Origin: DATIHQ01 sp035480535
GTDB lineage: Bacteria; Chlamydiota; Chlamydiia; Chlamydiales; SM23-39
Length of the DNA: 56,477 nucleotides
Direction of reading: 5' to 3'
Assembly: GCA_035480535.1 (NCBI GenBank)
Contig: DATIHQ010000121.1
Coordinates: 1-56,477 of the forward strand
In this document: piece by piece, positions 30,799 to 39,153 of the stretch
Layout of the letters: each line of letters starts with the position of its first letter
Numbering within the stretch: position 1 is the stretch's first letter
Program-made: the position numbers and the translations under genes
The notes under the pieces: model-generated
Databases searched by the model: none
The model's input: only the letters and a program-made list of their open reading frames with translations
Told to the model about the DNA's origin: nothing

Positions 30799-31831
30799 AA
30801 GTGGGAGACAGAATGTCACGATCAAAGAAATTTTCGCAACCATTCTTTGTTACAAGGATCATATCTTCAAGTCTTACCCCCCCTAATCCCGGTTGATATA
30901 GCCCTGGTTCAATCGTAAATACCATTCCAGGCTCTAAAATAAGATCTTGATCTTCCCCATTCTTTCTGAGCAGTGGATATTCATGCGTTTCTAACCCAAT
31001 CCCATGACCCAAACTATGAATAAAAAGAGACTCAAGGCCCATTTTTTCAAATTCTTTCCTGACAACCCGATCCAATTCACCCAAAACAACACCCGGCCTG
31101 ATAGAGTCAATCGCCGCATCATGCGCCCGTTTCACACATTCTTCAAAAAGCTCCAATTTCGCATCTTTTTCTCCAAAAAAATAGGTACGGGTCATATCGC
31201 CTCGATAGCGATTTACAATCGCTCCTACATCGACCAAAATAACCTGCCCTTTTTCCAACCTCGCTTGCCCTGCCCGATAATGAGGAAATGCGCTGTTTTT
31301 CCCGAAAGCGATGATCGGATCAAATGACAGACCAGAAGCTCCATTTTTTCGACAATACATCTCAAATTCAAGGGCCAATTCTATTTCGCTTACTCCTTCT
31401 CGAAGCAAAGAGAGTATTTTTTGATACCCCTTCCAGGTAAGCTGCGCCGCCCTTCGCAATTCTTCGATCTCTTTTGCCTCTTTGATCATCCTAATTTTTT
31501 TTAGCGGCCTTGAAATGGGAATCCACTCTTTATCCAGCTTCTGCAAATTCAAAAACCCTTCATAGGTCACAAATGCGCTGTCAAAACCGGCCCGTTTTCC
31601 TTTTTCCTTTGTAAACTCATCGAATAAGAAAACAGGACAAGGCGCCTCTTTTTTCGCCTCTTCATAATAACGCCCATCGACAAATAATTTGCCTCCTTCA
31701 GGTGTCGCCCAAAATCGCCCTCTCGAAACAGAAAGGCCCGTCAAATACAAAAGATCTGCCGGGTTTTCCAATAAACAGCCATCGACGCCTTTCAGCGAAC
31801 CGATGAACTTTTGAATCCGTCTTTCATCCAT
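30785..31831 (-). CDS. pepP: Xaa-Pro peptidase (M24 family)
   Basis: A 348-residue M24 metallopeptidase. The five metal ligands appear in VDVGA (Asp), RGDMTRTYFF (Asp), GHGIGLETHE (His), FTIEPGLY (Glu) and VRLEDMI (Glu). The N-terminal creatinase-like domain is compact. It removes N-terminal residues ahead of proline in the cytoplasm. Length matches small Xaa-Pro aminopeptidase/dipeptidase proteins. It overlaps mutL (upstream) by 40 bp and the kinase (downstream) by 14 bp; the pepP-mutL pairing is also chlamydial. The symbol is by family similarity. Confidence 0.92.
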   Translation of the reverse strand: MDERRIQKFIGSLKGVDGCLLENPADLLYLTGLSVSRGRFWATPEGGKLFVDGRYYEEAKKEAPCPVFLFDEFTKEKGKRAGFDSAFVTYEGFLNLQKLDKEWIPISRPLKKIRMIKEAKEIEELRRAAQLTWKGYQKILSLLREGVSEIELALEFEMYCRKNGASGLSFDPIIAFGKNSAFPHYRAGQARLEKGQVILVDVGAIVNRYRGDMTRTYFFGEKDAKLELFEECVKRAHDAAIDSIRPGVVLGELDRVVRKEFEKMGLESLFIHSLGHGIGLETHEYPLLRKNGEDQDLILEPGMVFTIEPGLYQPGLGGVRLEDMILVTKNGCENFFDRDILSPTYAQL

Positions 31832-33384
31832 CGCTCTAAATCGCCCTCTTTAATTTCAACTGCAATGGGGTTGCCCATCGGATCGTACGATCGATCTTTA
31901 CATCCCTGCAACTTCCGCCAAATCGCTGCTGCTTCATCCAACGAATAATTCTTTTTCACTGAACGGTAAAACCGCGCTGCCGCTGGCGCCAGTTTCTTTT
32001 CTTCTTTCCAGCTCGCAAAAAATTGAGGAAAATGGGCTGCCTCCAAAAAAGAGGGCAAAGCATCGATGACCAGCTTTTTCCCCCCGAGAAATCGACTCTC
32101 AATTCCCAGTTCGCGCAACTCTTCTACAATCGCCTCTTCTTTCCATTCAATTTCCAAGGGCCAGATCAATGCCTGCGGCTCTCCCTGTTCCCGACTCATC
32201 GACTCAAAAAGAATTCTCGCCTGCGCGGCGCGCAAATCGACAAGCCAAAAGCCTTCTTTCTCCACAATCAAGAAATTTCCTAAAACAACCAGCGGCCTCT
32301 CGGGAAAGGAAAATTCCAATTCTCGAGGTTCCTCTTTCGTAAAACGGGGCGTTTCTTCCGCAAAAGAGAAATCCATACGGGGAGGGATGAATGAAATCGA
32401 CTCAGAAAATAAAGGTCCTTCTCCAAATACAGCGGAGATCGTTTCCCGAACGATGGCAAAAACTTTTCCCTCTTCTCGAAAGCGGCATTCTTTCTTCTGC
32501 GGATGGACATTGACATCGATCTCTGCTGGTGGCAGTTCAAGAAAAAGGACATAAGCTGGATGCACGCTCTCCCCAATTCTCGTCCCGAATCCCTCTTTTA
32601 CAGCCCGTGAAATCAACGGAGAAAAAAGGGGACGGCCATTGATGAAGAGATGTTGTCCGCTCCGATTGGCTAAAGCTCGGCTCGGCGCCCCTAAAAAGCC
32701 CCATGTCTTTACTCCCTCTTTCGCAAATTCTACTTCATGGTCTTGCTTTCCTAAAATCTCCTCCACCCGCTCTTTCGCGCTTTGCCCCTTTACCTCAATG
32801 ACTTTTCTCCCCTGCGAAATCAAGATAAATCCCACATTTGGATTGGCCAGAGCCAGAGCCTCCATCACCCGCGTCACTTGCGCGCTGCAAGCCGAAACGG
32901 ATTTCTGAAACTTCTTTCGCGCGGGCACATTATAAAAAAGGGAACGCACTTCGACCGTCGTCCCTCGATTCCTAGCGCAAGGCTCCACAGCCGATACCCG
33001 TCCTCCCTCCGCCATGACCCGCGTCGCCTCATTGCCATTTCCCGTCTTCAATTGAAAATGGGATACCGATGCAATGGCCGCCAGCGCCTCTCCTCGAAAT
33101 CCCATCGTCGCTAGCGCCTGCAAATCTTCCACGCACACTATTTTCGACGTCGCATGCCTCTCGAGGCAAAGAAGCGCATCTTCCCGCCCCATCCCGCAGC
33201 CATCGTCTTCCACATAAATTCCCTGCAACCCACCCCCGTTCACCTCAACGACGATCCGCGTTGCCCCCGCATCTAGGCTATTTTCGACCAATTCCTTTAC
33301 AATAGACGCAGGATTTTCAACGACTTCCCCCGCGGCAATTTGATTGATGAGCGCCTCTGGCAGCCTCTGAATTCTCTTTTCCAT
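31792..33384 (-). CDS. mutL: DNA mismatch repair protein MutL
   Basis: A 530-residue MutL. The GHKL ATPase is intact: LINQIAAGEVVENP, ELVENSLDAGATRI, EDDGCGMG, ATSKI, GFRGEAL and NVHPQKKE. The C-terminal domain is short and has lost the endonuclease motif DQHA-x2-E-x4-E: the segment reads LVDLRAAQARILFE (Asp383). The late CPHGRP motif is also changed, to DPMGNP. It should therefore act as a non-nicking MutL, unless another nuclease helps. The start MEKRIQRLPE at 33384 is the family-like one; 33432 is also in frame. Divergent from a MOMP-like protein gene. Confidence 0.96.
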   Translation of the reverse strand: MEKRIQRLPEALINQIAAGEVVENPASIVKELVENSLDAGATRIVVEVNGGGLQGIYVEDDGCGMGREDALLCLERHATSKIVCVEDLQALATMGFRGEALAAIASVSHFQLKTGNGNEATRVMAEGGRVSAVEPCARNRGTTVEVRSLFYNVPARKKFQKSVSACSAQVTRVMEALALANPNVGFILISQGRKVIEVKGQSAKERVEEILGKQDHEVEFAKEGVKTWGFLGAPSRALANRSGQHLFINGRPLFSPLISRAVKEGFGTRIGESVHPAYVLFLELPPAEIDVNVHPQKKECRFREEGKVFAIVRETISAVFGEGPLFSESISFIPPRMDFSFAEETPRFTKEEPRELEFSFPERPLVVLGNFLIVEKEGFWLVDLRAAQARILFESMSREQGEPQALIWPLEIEWKEEAIVEELRELGIESRFLGGKKLVIDALPSFLEAAHFPQFFASWKEEKKLAPAAARFYRSVKKNYSLDEAAAIWRKLQGCKDRSYDPMGNPIAVEIKEGDLERWMKDGFKSSSVR

Positions 33385-33430
33385 GGCTAAACGTATATCA
33401 GAAATATCCTGCTCAAGTATACTGCCTTCC

Positions 33431-34225
33431 ATGAAATGGCTTTTCTTTCTCCTGCCTCTTTCTCTTTTTTCAGCCTATATTGGCAATCCCGCCAATCCGG
33501 CGATTATGAACACTGGCTTCTTCTCCTCTTCCTATCCGTTCTTTAAATTCACAACTGGCTACATTGCCGATTACATCTCAGACAAGCGCTACGTGGCGCC
33601 CCAGAAAGATCCCGATATCGATCCCAACAATGCCTTCCGCCATTTTGGCCTTCACTCGCAACTCGCCAGCGTTTCAATGATCATTGTCGAGCGGCTCGAA
33701 CTCTTCGGCTATGTCGGCGGCTCCAAGGAACATGTACAATACAGGAAAAAAGCCTCCCTTTCCGACCTTGAGGAGATTTTCTCCCACTTCCAAAGCACCT
33801 ATCAATTTTCCTGGAGCACCGGCGGTAGAGCCATCCTCCTCCAATGGGGACAAACCTACTTCACCACCGACTTTACCTACTTCGCCGTTCCCTCTTCCCC
33901 CAAGGCCTTCTTTAAATTTCTCAATCGTCTCAATCTTCCCATGGACCTCACTAAACAGAAAACGTCTCTCCGCGAATGGCAAGTCAGCGCCGCTCTCGCC
34001 TCCCGCTTCCTTTTTTTCACCCCCTATTTTGGCGGCACCTATCTCCATTCGCGCCTCCACCTCTCAAGTGGCCCCGACATTCCCTCCATCACCTACCGCA
34101 ATGAAAAAAAATGGGGCTATTTCTTTGGCTTTACGGTCTCTCTCACAGGCCGCTTCCATCTTAACTTCGAGAGGCGCATGCGCGATGAATTTGCCTATGC
34201 CTTCTCAACCATCGCGGTGTTCTAA
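33431..34225 (+). CDS. MOMP-like outer-membrane protein
   Basis: A 264-residue protein with a signal peptide (MKWLFFLLPLSLFSA) followed by YIGNPANPAIMNTG, similar to the mature N-terminus of chlamydial major outer membrane proteins (GNPAEPSL...). The body alternates amphipathic strands rich in aromatic residues and ends in Phe (TIAVF), the signature of outer-membrane beta-barrels. It is shorter than MOMP (about 390 residues). No Cys-rich segment is present. The next gene starts within the TAATG of its stop. Such multi-copy short MOMP-like families occur in Waddlia- and Simkania-type chlamydiae, I believe. Porin function is inferred. Confidence 0.8.
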   Translation: MKWLFFLLPLSLFSAYIGNPANPAIMNTGFFSSSYPFFKFTTGYIADYISDKRYVAPQKDPDIDPNNAFRHFGLHSQLASVSMIIVERLELFGYVGGSKEHVQYRKKASLSDLEEIFSHFQSTYQFSWSTGGRAILLQWGQTYFTTDFTYFAVPSSPKAFFKFLNRLNLPMDLTKQKTSLREWQVSAALASRFLFFTPYFGGTYLHSRLHLSSGPDIPSITYRNEKKWGYFFGFTVSLTGRFHLNFERRMRDEFAYAFSTIAVF

Positions 34226-35163
34226 TGAAACACTATTTTCTTCTCTTCATTGTCCTCTTCTCCCAAATCGGCACAGCATCTCCCAAAACCTTTCTGGTTT
34301 TTGGCGGAAAAACAGGCTGGATTGGCCAACAATTAGTTGCGCTCTTGAAAGAGCAAAATCAAATCGTCTTTTGTGCAGAATCGCGGCTCGAAAATAGGGA
34401 AGAAATCGAAAGGGAAATCAACGCCACCCATCCCGATTTTATTCTCAATGCAGCTGGCGTTACGGGAAGACCCAATGTGGATTGGTGCGAAGATCATCGA
34501 CAAGAAACTCTGCGATCCAACATCACTGGAGTCCTCAACTTAGCCGACATCGCCTACCTCCACCACATTCACCTCACAAATCTCGGCACCGGCTGCATTT
34601 ATCAATATGATTCAGCCCACCCGCTCGGCTCTCACATTGGCTTTACAGAAGAAGAGGAGCCAAACTTTGCAGGGTCATTTTACTCCAAGACAAAAGTGAT
34701 GCTAGATAAGCTGCTCACAAACTATCCGAATGTATTAAACCTACGCCTCCGAATGCCGATTTCAAGCGATCTCCATCCCCGAAGTTTTATCTACAAAATC
34801 ACCCGCTATAAAAAAGTTGTCAACATTCCCAATTCCATGACCATCCTCGATGATCTCCTCCCCGTTTGCATTGAAATGGCCCTCAGAAACCTCACAGGAA
34901 ACTACAACTTCACCAATCCAGGCGTCATTTCCCACAACGAGATCTTAGCGCTCTACCAACACTACATCGACCCCACCTTCACCTGGGAAAATTTCACCCT
35001 GGAAGAGCAAAACGCCATCCTAAAAGCCCAGCGTTCCAACAACGAACTCGACGTAGGAAAGCTCCTCAAGGAATTCCCCCATATCCCCCCAATCCAAGAA
35101 TCGATCCACACCGTATTTCAAAAGATGAGGCAAAGCATTGTAAATAATTCATCTCCGGAATAG
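34225..35163 (+). CDS. Plant/giant-virus-type UDP-4-keto-rhamnose 3,5-epimerase/4-reductase (UER1/NRS-ER-like) with signal-like N-terminus
   Basis: A 312-residue SDR reductase. The first 19 residues (MKHYFLLFIVLFSQIGTAS) look like a Sec signal peptide; the Rossmann loop FLVFGGKTGWIGQQ starts right after. The body closely recalls the C-terminal part of plant RHM/UER1 proteins: NAAGVTGRPNVDWCE, GCIYQYDSAHP, SFYSKTK (catalytic YxxxK, Tyr143/Lys147), LRLRMPISSDL, NIPNSMTILDDLLP, NFTNPGVISHNEIL and QRSNNELD. In plants it completes UDP-L-rhamnose from UDP-4-keto-6-deoxyglucose. It is translationally coupled (TAATG) to an outer-membrane protein. A signal peptide on a nucleotide-sugar enzyme is odd. 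I have no sequence search to confirm the relationship. Confidence 0.82.
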   Translation: MKHYFLLFIVLFSQIGTASPKTFLVFGGKTGWIGQQLVALLKEQNQIVFCAESRLENREEIEREINATHPDFILNAAGVTGRPNVDWCEDHRQETLRSNITGVLNLADIAYLHHIHLTNLGTGCIYQYDSAHPLGSHIGFTEEEEPNFAGSFYSKTKVMLDKLLTNYPNVLNLRLRMPISSDLHPRSFIYKITRYKKVVNIPNSMTILDDLLPVCIEMALRNLTGNYNFTNPGVISHNEILALYQHYIDPTFTWENFTLEEQNAILKAQRSNNELDVGKLLKEFPHIPPIQESIHTVFQKMRQSIVNNSSPE

Positions 35164-35193
35164 ACTCCTCCCTCATTTTTAATGGAGTTAGCT

Positions 35194-35739
35194 ATGTCAT
35201 CCCCAATATCGAGTATTTATAACTCTCCAGAAGGCCCAAGTTACACTCCTGCATCTGCCGAAACTCAGGACAAGACTGTAATCTATCATGGTCATATGCG
35301 CTTTGAAGAGTTTGAAAGGCGACGAGATACTTTAGATAACTGCGAAATTTTTGATCAACTCACGCATTTGGGTTCATGCATTTACTATTTTAAGAACTGC
35401 AAAGCCGTAAAACAAGATTCCAACCGAATAAAGGTAGCAGCTTGTAAAGATTCCACATTCCAAGAAATTCTGCATCGATATCTCCAGCAAAGACTGATTC
35501 AACCCGCCTCTTCTGCCCCCTCTGGCGGACCTATTTGCCCGCTAACAGTCCCCAAGGGAGGACCTATTTCCTCCAGCTCATCAGCAGAAAGCTCCTCATC
35601 GAATGGAGGACCTATTCTCGGCCCACCAACAATCGAAAAGGGAGGACCTACTTCCTCCAGTTCGTCAGCACAACTTCCATGGTGGAGCCCGAGTAGAGGA
35701 TCTGCCGCCAGTGACCCAATGGGTTACGACGGCTTTTGA
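35194..35739 (+). CDS. Ser/Pro/Gly-rich repeat protein, unknown
   Basis: A 181-residue protein. The N-terminal 110 residues are ordinary (EEFERRRDTLDNCEIFD, LGSCIYYFKNCKAVKQ), then comes a low-complexity tail of Ser runs with GGPI/GGPT units (residues about 110-165) repeated about four times, for example PKGGPISSSSSAESSSS and EKGGPTSSSSSA; DNA repeats underlie it. It ends in PMGYDGF. No family is recognised; low-complexity tails like this occur in secreted chlamydial proteins. The ATG at 35194 has GGAG six bases upstream; 35182 is also in frame. The stop overlaps the TTG start of the next gene. Confidence 0.7.
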   Translation: MSSPISSIYNSPEGPSYTPASAETQDKTVIYHGHMRFEEFERRRDTLDNCEIFDQLTHLGSCIYYFKNCKAVKQDSNRIKVAACKDSTFQEILHRYLQQRLIQPASSAPSGGPICPLTVPKGGPISSSSSAESSSSNGGPILGPPTIEKGGPTSSSSSAQLPWWSPSRGSAASDPMGYDGF

Positions 35740-37028
35740 AAACCCTATTTGAAAAATTGGGGAAAGAAGCTACTCTGTCCATGAGATTTATGGAAGAACA
35801 CCCGCAGGCCCGTTTCATTGTAGAAACTCTCGCAAAAGCAGGCTTCATCGCCTACTACGCGGGCGGTTGGGTGCGCGATTTCCTGTTGAATCACCCTTCC
35901 GACGATATCGATATTGCCACCAATGCCCCGCCCGAGACGATTCAAGCCCTTTTTCCCCACACCGTCCCGATCGGCATCGCCTTTGGGATCATCCTGGTCA
36001 TCGTCGATGGGCGCCAGTATGAAGTGGCCACCTTTCGCCAAGATCTCGATTACAAAGATGGGCGCCGCCCCACGCGCATTGCGTTCGCCACGGCTGTGGA
36101 AGATGCCAAAAGACGCGACTTTACAATCAATGGGATGTTCTACGATCCGCTAAAAGAGGAAATTTTCGACTACGTGCATGGGCGCGAGGATCTAGAGGCC
36201 AAAATCATCCGCGCGATTGGAAATCCCCATGAGAGAATTAAGGAAGATCGCCTGCGGATGATCCGCGCGGTGCGCCTGGCTTGCCGCTTCTCTTTTCACA
36301 TTGAATCAGACACGGAGCGCGCTATCCGCGCGCATGCAAATGAGCTCTTTCCCGCCGTTGCGATCGAGCGGATTTGGCAAGAGTTTACGAAAGGACATGA
36401 TTTTGGCAAACTCCGCCCGATGCTCATCCAGCTTCATGAGTTTGGACTCCTCGGCGCCATTTTCCCTGCCCTCAAAGAGGTCCCTCTTCCAGAAATCGAG
36501 GATCGGCTTCACCCCATTAAAGATTATCCGATCGACGCCCCCGTCATCGCCTCTCTTCTTCCCCTTTTTCCCCATTTTATTCTTGCTGAACAACTCGATC
36601 TCGCTAGAAAACTCAAACTCTCCAATCAGGAGCAGCAATTTGTCACCTATCTCTTCCATCTTCGAGAACTCATCCACGCAGAACACGCCCGCCCCATTGA
36701 GCTGGCCGAATGGGCCTATGCCTATGCCAATCATTTTTCTAAAATCTCGCTGCAAATCATCGGCGCTCATTTGGAGCCGCGCCGCCGCGCTGCCTACTTT
36801 AAGGAACATGAAGAGCGAATCGCCCTTCTTCACCTGAGCATCCAGCGCATCCAAAAACATGACCCCGTGGTCAAATCGGGCAATTTGATCGACGCAGGCA
36901 TTCTCCCCGGGAAAACCATGGGACTTCTCCTCAGCGAAGCCGACCGGATCGCGATCAATGAACAACTTCATGAACCCGCGCCCATCATCGAGCGCCTGAA
37001 ACAGACATCTCTATGGCCAAATACCTAA
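35736..37028 (+). CDS. CCA-adding enzyme/poly(A) polymerase family tRNA nucleotidyltransferase
   Basis: A 430-residue class II nucleotidyltransferase. The active-site head contains YYAGGWVRDFLL and HPSDDIDIATNAPPE (the metal-binding Asp pair), EVATFRQDLDY, AKRRDFTINGMFYDP and RIKEDRLRMIRAVRLACRF. A helical body follows. It either completes the 3' CCA of tRNAs or adds poly(A); the sequence does not decide, but because the tRNA gene in this window lacks an encoded CCA, a CCA enzyme is needed. Start TTG at 35736 overlaps the previous stop; ATGs at 35781 or 35790 are alternatives. It overlaps the next gene by 16 bp. Confidence 0.88.
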   Translation: MKTLFEKLGKEATLSMRFMEEHPQARFIVETLAKAGFIAYYAGGWVRDFLLNHPSDDIDIATNAPPETIQALFPHTVPIGIAFGIILVIVDGRQYEVATFRQDLDYKDGRRPTRIAFATAVEDAKRRDFTINGMFYDPLKEEIFDYVHGREDLEAKIIRAIGNPHERIKEDRLRMIRAVRLACRFSFHIESDTERAIRAHANELFPAVAIERIWQEFTKGHDFGKLRPMLIQLHEFGLLGAIFPALKEVPLPEIEDRLHPIKDYPIDAPVIASLLPLFPHFILAEQLDLARKLKLSNQEQQFVTYLFHLRELIHAEHARPIELAEWAYAYANHFSKISLQIIGAHLEPRRRAAYFKEHEERIALLHLSIQRIQKHDPVVKSGNLIDAGILPGKTMGLLLSEADRIAINEQLHEPAPIIERLKQTSLWPNT

Positions 37029-37732
37029 TCCTATTTATTATTTTTTCGCTTCATGCCGAAATCATTGAAACCAATCAGATGGAAGACATCCTTCCCCACA
37101 TCGATGAAACTACATGGGTTCTATTCGACATCGATAACACTCTCCTCGAATCCTCGATACAAGCGGGAAGAGCTGAGTGGTTTCACCATGAAATAAGAAA
37201 ACTGGTAGCTCAAGGACTCGACAAAGAAACAGCCGAAGAACTCTTTTATCCCGACTGGGATCGCTTTATGAATCATTGTCCTATTCGCACTCCTGAACCT
37301 GAGATAGCCAGCCTCGTCAAAAAAGTGCAGAAGCGGTGCGCCGCTTCGTTTGCCCTCACCTCCCGCCACCCTCCTCTTTCCAACCTCACTCTACGGCAAC
37401 TGAAACAGTTGGACATCGACTTCTCCCGCCATGCCCCCGCTTCCGTTCTCCTTAAAACTCCTCATCCGACTCATTGGGAAGAAGGGATCCTTTTCGCCTC
37501 TCATCACAACCCAAAGGGAACGCTTTTCCGCCAATTCCTCGAAAAATCGAAGAAACAGCCCCCGAAGATTGTTTTTATCGATGATACCAAGCATCACCTG
37601 CTCGATATGGAAATGGAATTAGAAAAATTGGGAATTGAGTTTATCGGCGTCCATTATACGAAAACGTTTGAACGCCCTTTTGAAGCCGAAGTGGCCGAGA
37701 GAGAATTTCAGGAAATTTTAGACCGTTTATGA
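37013..37732 (+). CDS. DUF2608-like HAD-fold secreted protein
   Basis: A 239-residue protein with an N-terminal signal sequence (MAKYLILFIIFSLHA). HAD motif I appears as LFDIDNTLLES, motif III-like KIVFIDDTKHHLL at residues about 182-194, and FALTSRHPP resembles motif II (T/S with following residues). This arrangement matches the DUF2608 family found in Legionella and chlamydial genomes as I recall, a predicted periplasmic or secreted HAD-like phosphatase. It overlaps cca by 16 bp and the following gene by 4 bp (ATGA). The substrate is unknown. Confidence 0.8.
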   Translation: MAKYLILFIIFSLHAEIIETNQMEDILPHIDETTWVLFDIDNTLLESSIQAGRAEWFHHEIRKLVAQGLDKETAEELFYPDWDRFMNHCPIRTPEPEIASLVKKVQKRCAASFALTSRHPPLSNLTLRQLKQLDIDFSRHAPASVLLKTPHPTHWEEGILFASHHNPKGTLFRQFLEKSKKQPPKIVFIDDTKHHLLDMEMELEKLGIEFIGVHYTKTFERPFEAEVAEREFQEILDRL

Positions 37733-38616
37733 CTTTGTCGCCTGCTGCAAGTTCCTTTCTCCAAAAGCGCACTCTAAATGAAAATGCGCACTACGATGGT
37801 ATGGTTTGGGCCTTTATCCAAAATGTAGCGAGTCGAGTCCGATGCGCTGCATTGACTTACCTAGCGAATAACCAAAATGTAACACCGCAGGGAGCTACTA
37901 TAAAAATTGTGATCCCTCCGAAGAAAATGGGACAAATCCTAGGAGCCTCGATCAATGAAATTAAACCTCCATTAAAGCCGCAACAGATGACAAAACTCCT
38001 TGCAGAAATGCGGGTCTTTTGCGATCAAATCAAAGCCAATGAGCTCTCCATTTCTTTAGAAGAATGTGCAAAAATTCTGAAAGAAGATATGGCTGGGTTT
38101 CTTCTTCTTTGGAAGAAAGAATTTCAAGCTAAATCTCATCGAAATTATATTGCCAAAATGCCTGGCCTTGAAATTATTGATATTTTTGAATCTGATTTCC
38201 CTTCCCATGTAAGAGCTGAAAAACCTGTGACAGATCTCTCTTGCCATAAATATGCCCTTTATCGTTCCGGGATCCGCATCCCCTTTGCCTTAGAGGGCAC
38301 AGAAAATCTTGCGAATGACGTTTTTCCCAGGCTGGGATTGCACCCCGTTCGAGAACCCAAAGCAGGAGATTTCGTAGTCTTTTTGAAAAACAAAGAACCC
38401 CAACATACGGGAATCGTTCGAGAAGATGGGAGAATCCTCTCCAAATATGGAGATGAGACCCCATTTGCGATCCTTCATTCTTTGGAAGATACCCCCGATT
38501 CCTATGGGAATCAAATTATTTACTATAGGAAATCTCCAAGTACGCTTGGAAACGCCCTTCTGCTTCTCGCCATTACAATCGCTCTACTTTGGATATTCGC
38601 TAGAAAAAGCTCTTAG
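37729..38616 (+). CDS. Papain-like (NlpC/P60-fold) protein with C-terminal membrane anchor
   Basis: A 295-residue protein. Residues 1-160 are helical and unrecognised. A papain-like core follows: SCHKYALYRSG (candidate nucleophile Cys172), PKAGDFVVFLKN and EPQHTGIVREDGRILSKYG (candidate His226), matching the order of NlpC/P60- and CHAP-type cysteine peptidases and amidases. A hydrophobic tail (residues 274-290, ALLLLAITIALLWIF) would anchor it in a membrane. No signal peptide, so the Cys domain would be on the cytoplasmic or host-facing side. The gene overlaps DUF2608 by ATGA. A paralogous core occurs at 43897-44651. Activity is inferred from motif order only. Confidence 0.65.
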   Translation: MTLSPAASSFLQKRTLNENAHYDGMVWAFIQNVASRVRCAALTYLANNQNVTPQGATIKIVIPPKKMGQILGASINEIKPPLKPQQMTKLLAEMRVFCDQIKANELSISLEECAKILKEDMAGFLLLWKKEFQAKSHRNYIAKMPGLEIIDIFESDFPSHVRAEKPVTDLSCHKYALYRSGIRIPFALEGTENLANDVFPRLGLHPVREPKAGDFVVFLKNKEPQHTGIVREDGRILSKYGDETPFAILHSLEDTPDSYGNQIIYYRKSPSTLGNALLLLAITIALLWIFARKSS

Positions 38617-39059
38617 ATTCTGACTGGTTGCCCTTGAACGACGAGAGTTGCATTGCGCTTTGCGCATTGGCTTAGAAAAGCACTCAAAAATAGGGGGCCT
38701 ACTTCATCACTACCGAAAAGCTGAACTTTATAGCCATTCATGACTAAAGCAGGGTCTTCCCCCTTGCTTATACTAACATCCAAAGAAACGCCCCCTTCTG
38801 CAAGCAGATTGACTTCGGGGAGGTCATTTAAATGAATTTTTACCACTTCAGCGATCTTTCTAGCGATTTTTTGCTCATCAGATGAAAAAATAATTGAGAG
38901 GCGGCGACAAAAGCCTAGAGAAAGTCTATCAACCAATTTTTTACTGACATCTTCGATCTGCCTGTCACCAAAATATTTATTACCATTGAATGTGTCGACA
39001 AAGCTAATCAAATCAAGACGATTAAATTCTTTTAATACATCAATATTGTTTCCAGACAT
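38613..39059 (-). CDS. Hypothetical protein
   Basis: A 148-residue soluble protein without recognisable motif; sequence stretches include EVVKIHLNDLPEVNLLAEGG and ALVMNGYKVQLFGSDEVGPL. No signal peptide or membrane helix. A good promoter lies upstream (39093-39121) and a GAGAG ribosome site precedes ATG, so it appears to be a real, monocistronic gene. It converges on the papain-like gene (4-bp overlap). Confidence 0.7.
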   Translation of the reverse strand: MSGNNIDVLKEFNRLDLISFVDTFNGNKYFGDRQIEDVSKKLVDRLSLGFCRRLSIIFSSDEQKIARKIAEVVKIHLNDLPEVNLLAEGGVSLDVSISKGEDPALVMNGYKVQLFGSDEVGPLFLSAFLSQCAKRNATLVVQGQPVRI

Positions 39060-39092
39060 TATTATCTCTCAATTTTTATTAATTATCGTTCA

Positions 39093-39121
39093 ATTATACA
39101 TGAAATAAACGATACAATCAA
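39093..39121 (-). promoter_or_regulatory. Sigma-70-type promoter of the 38613-39059 gene
   Basis: TTGATT (-35, 39116-39121), 17-bp spacer, TATAAT (-10, 39093-39098) read on the minus strand. The ATG at 39059 is about 30 bp downstream of the expected start. The surrounding gap (39060-39153) is AT-rich with no ORF. Confidence 0.7.
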
Positions 39122-39153
39122 CCCTAAATAAAGATGAGCGTGTACGAAAAAAT

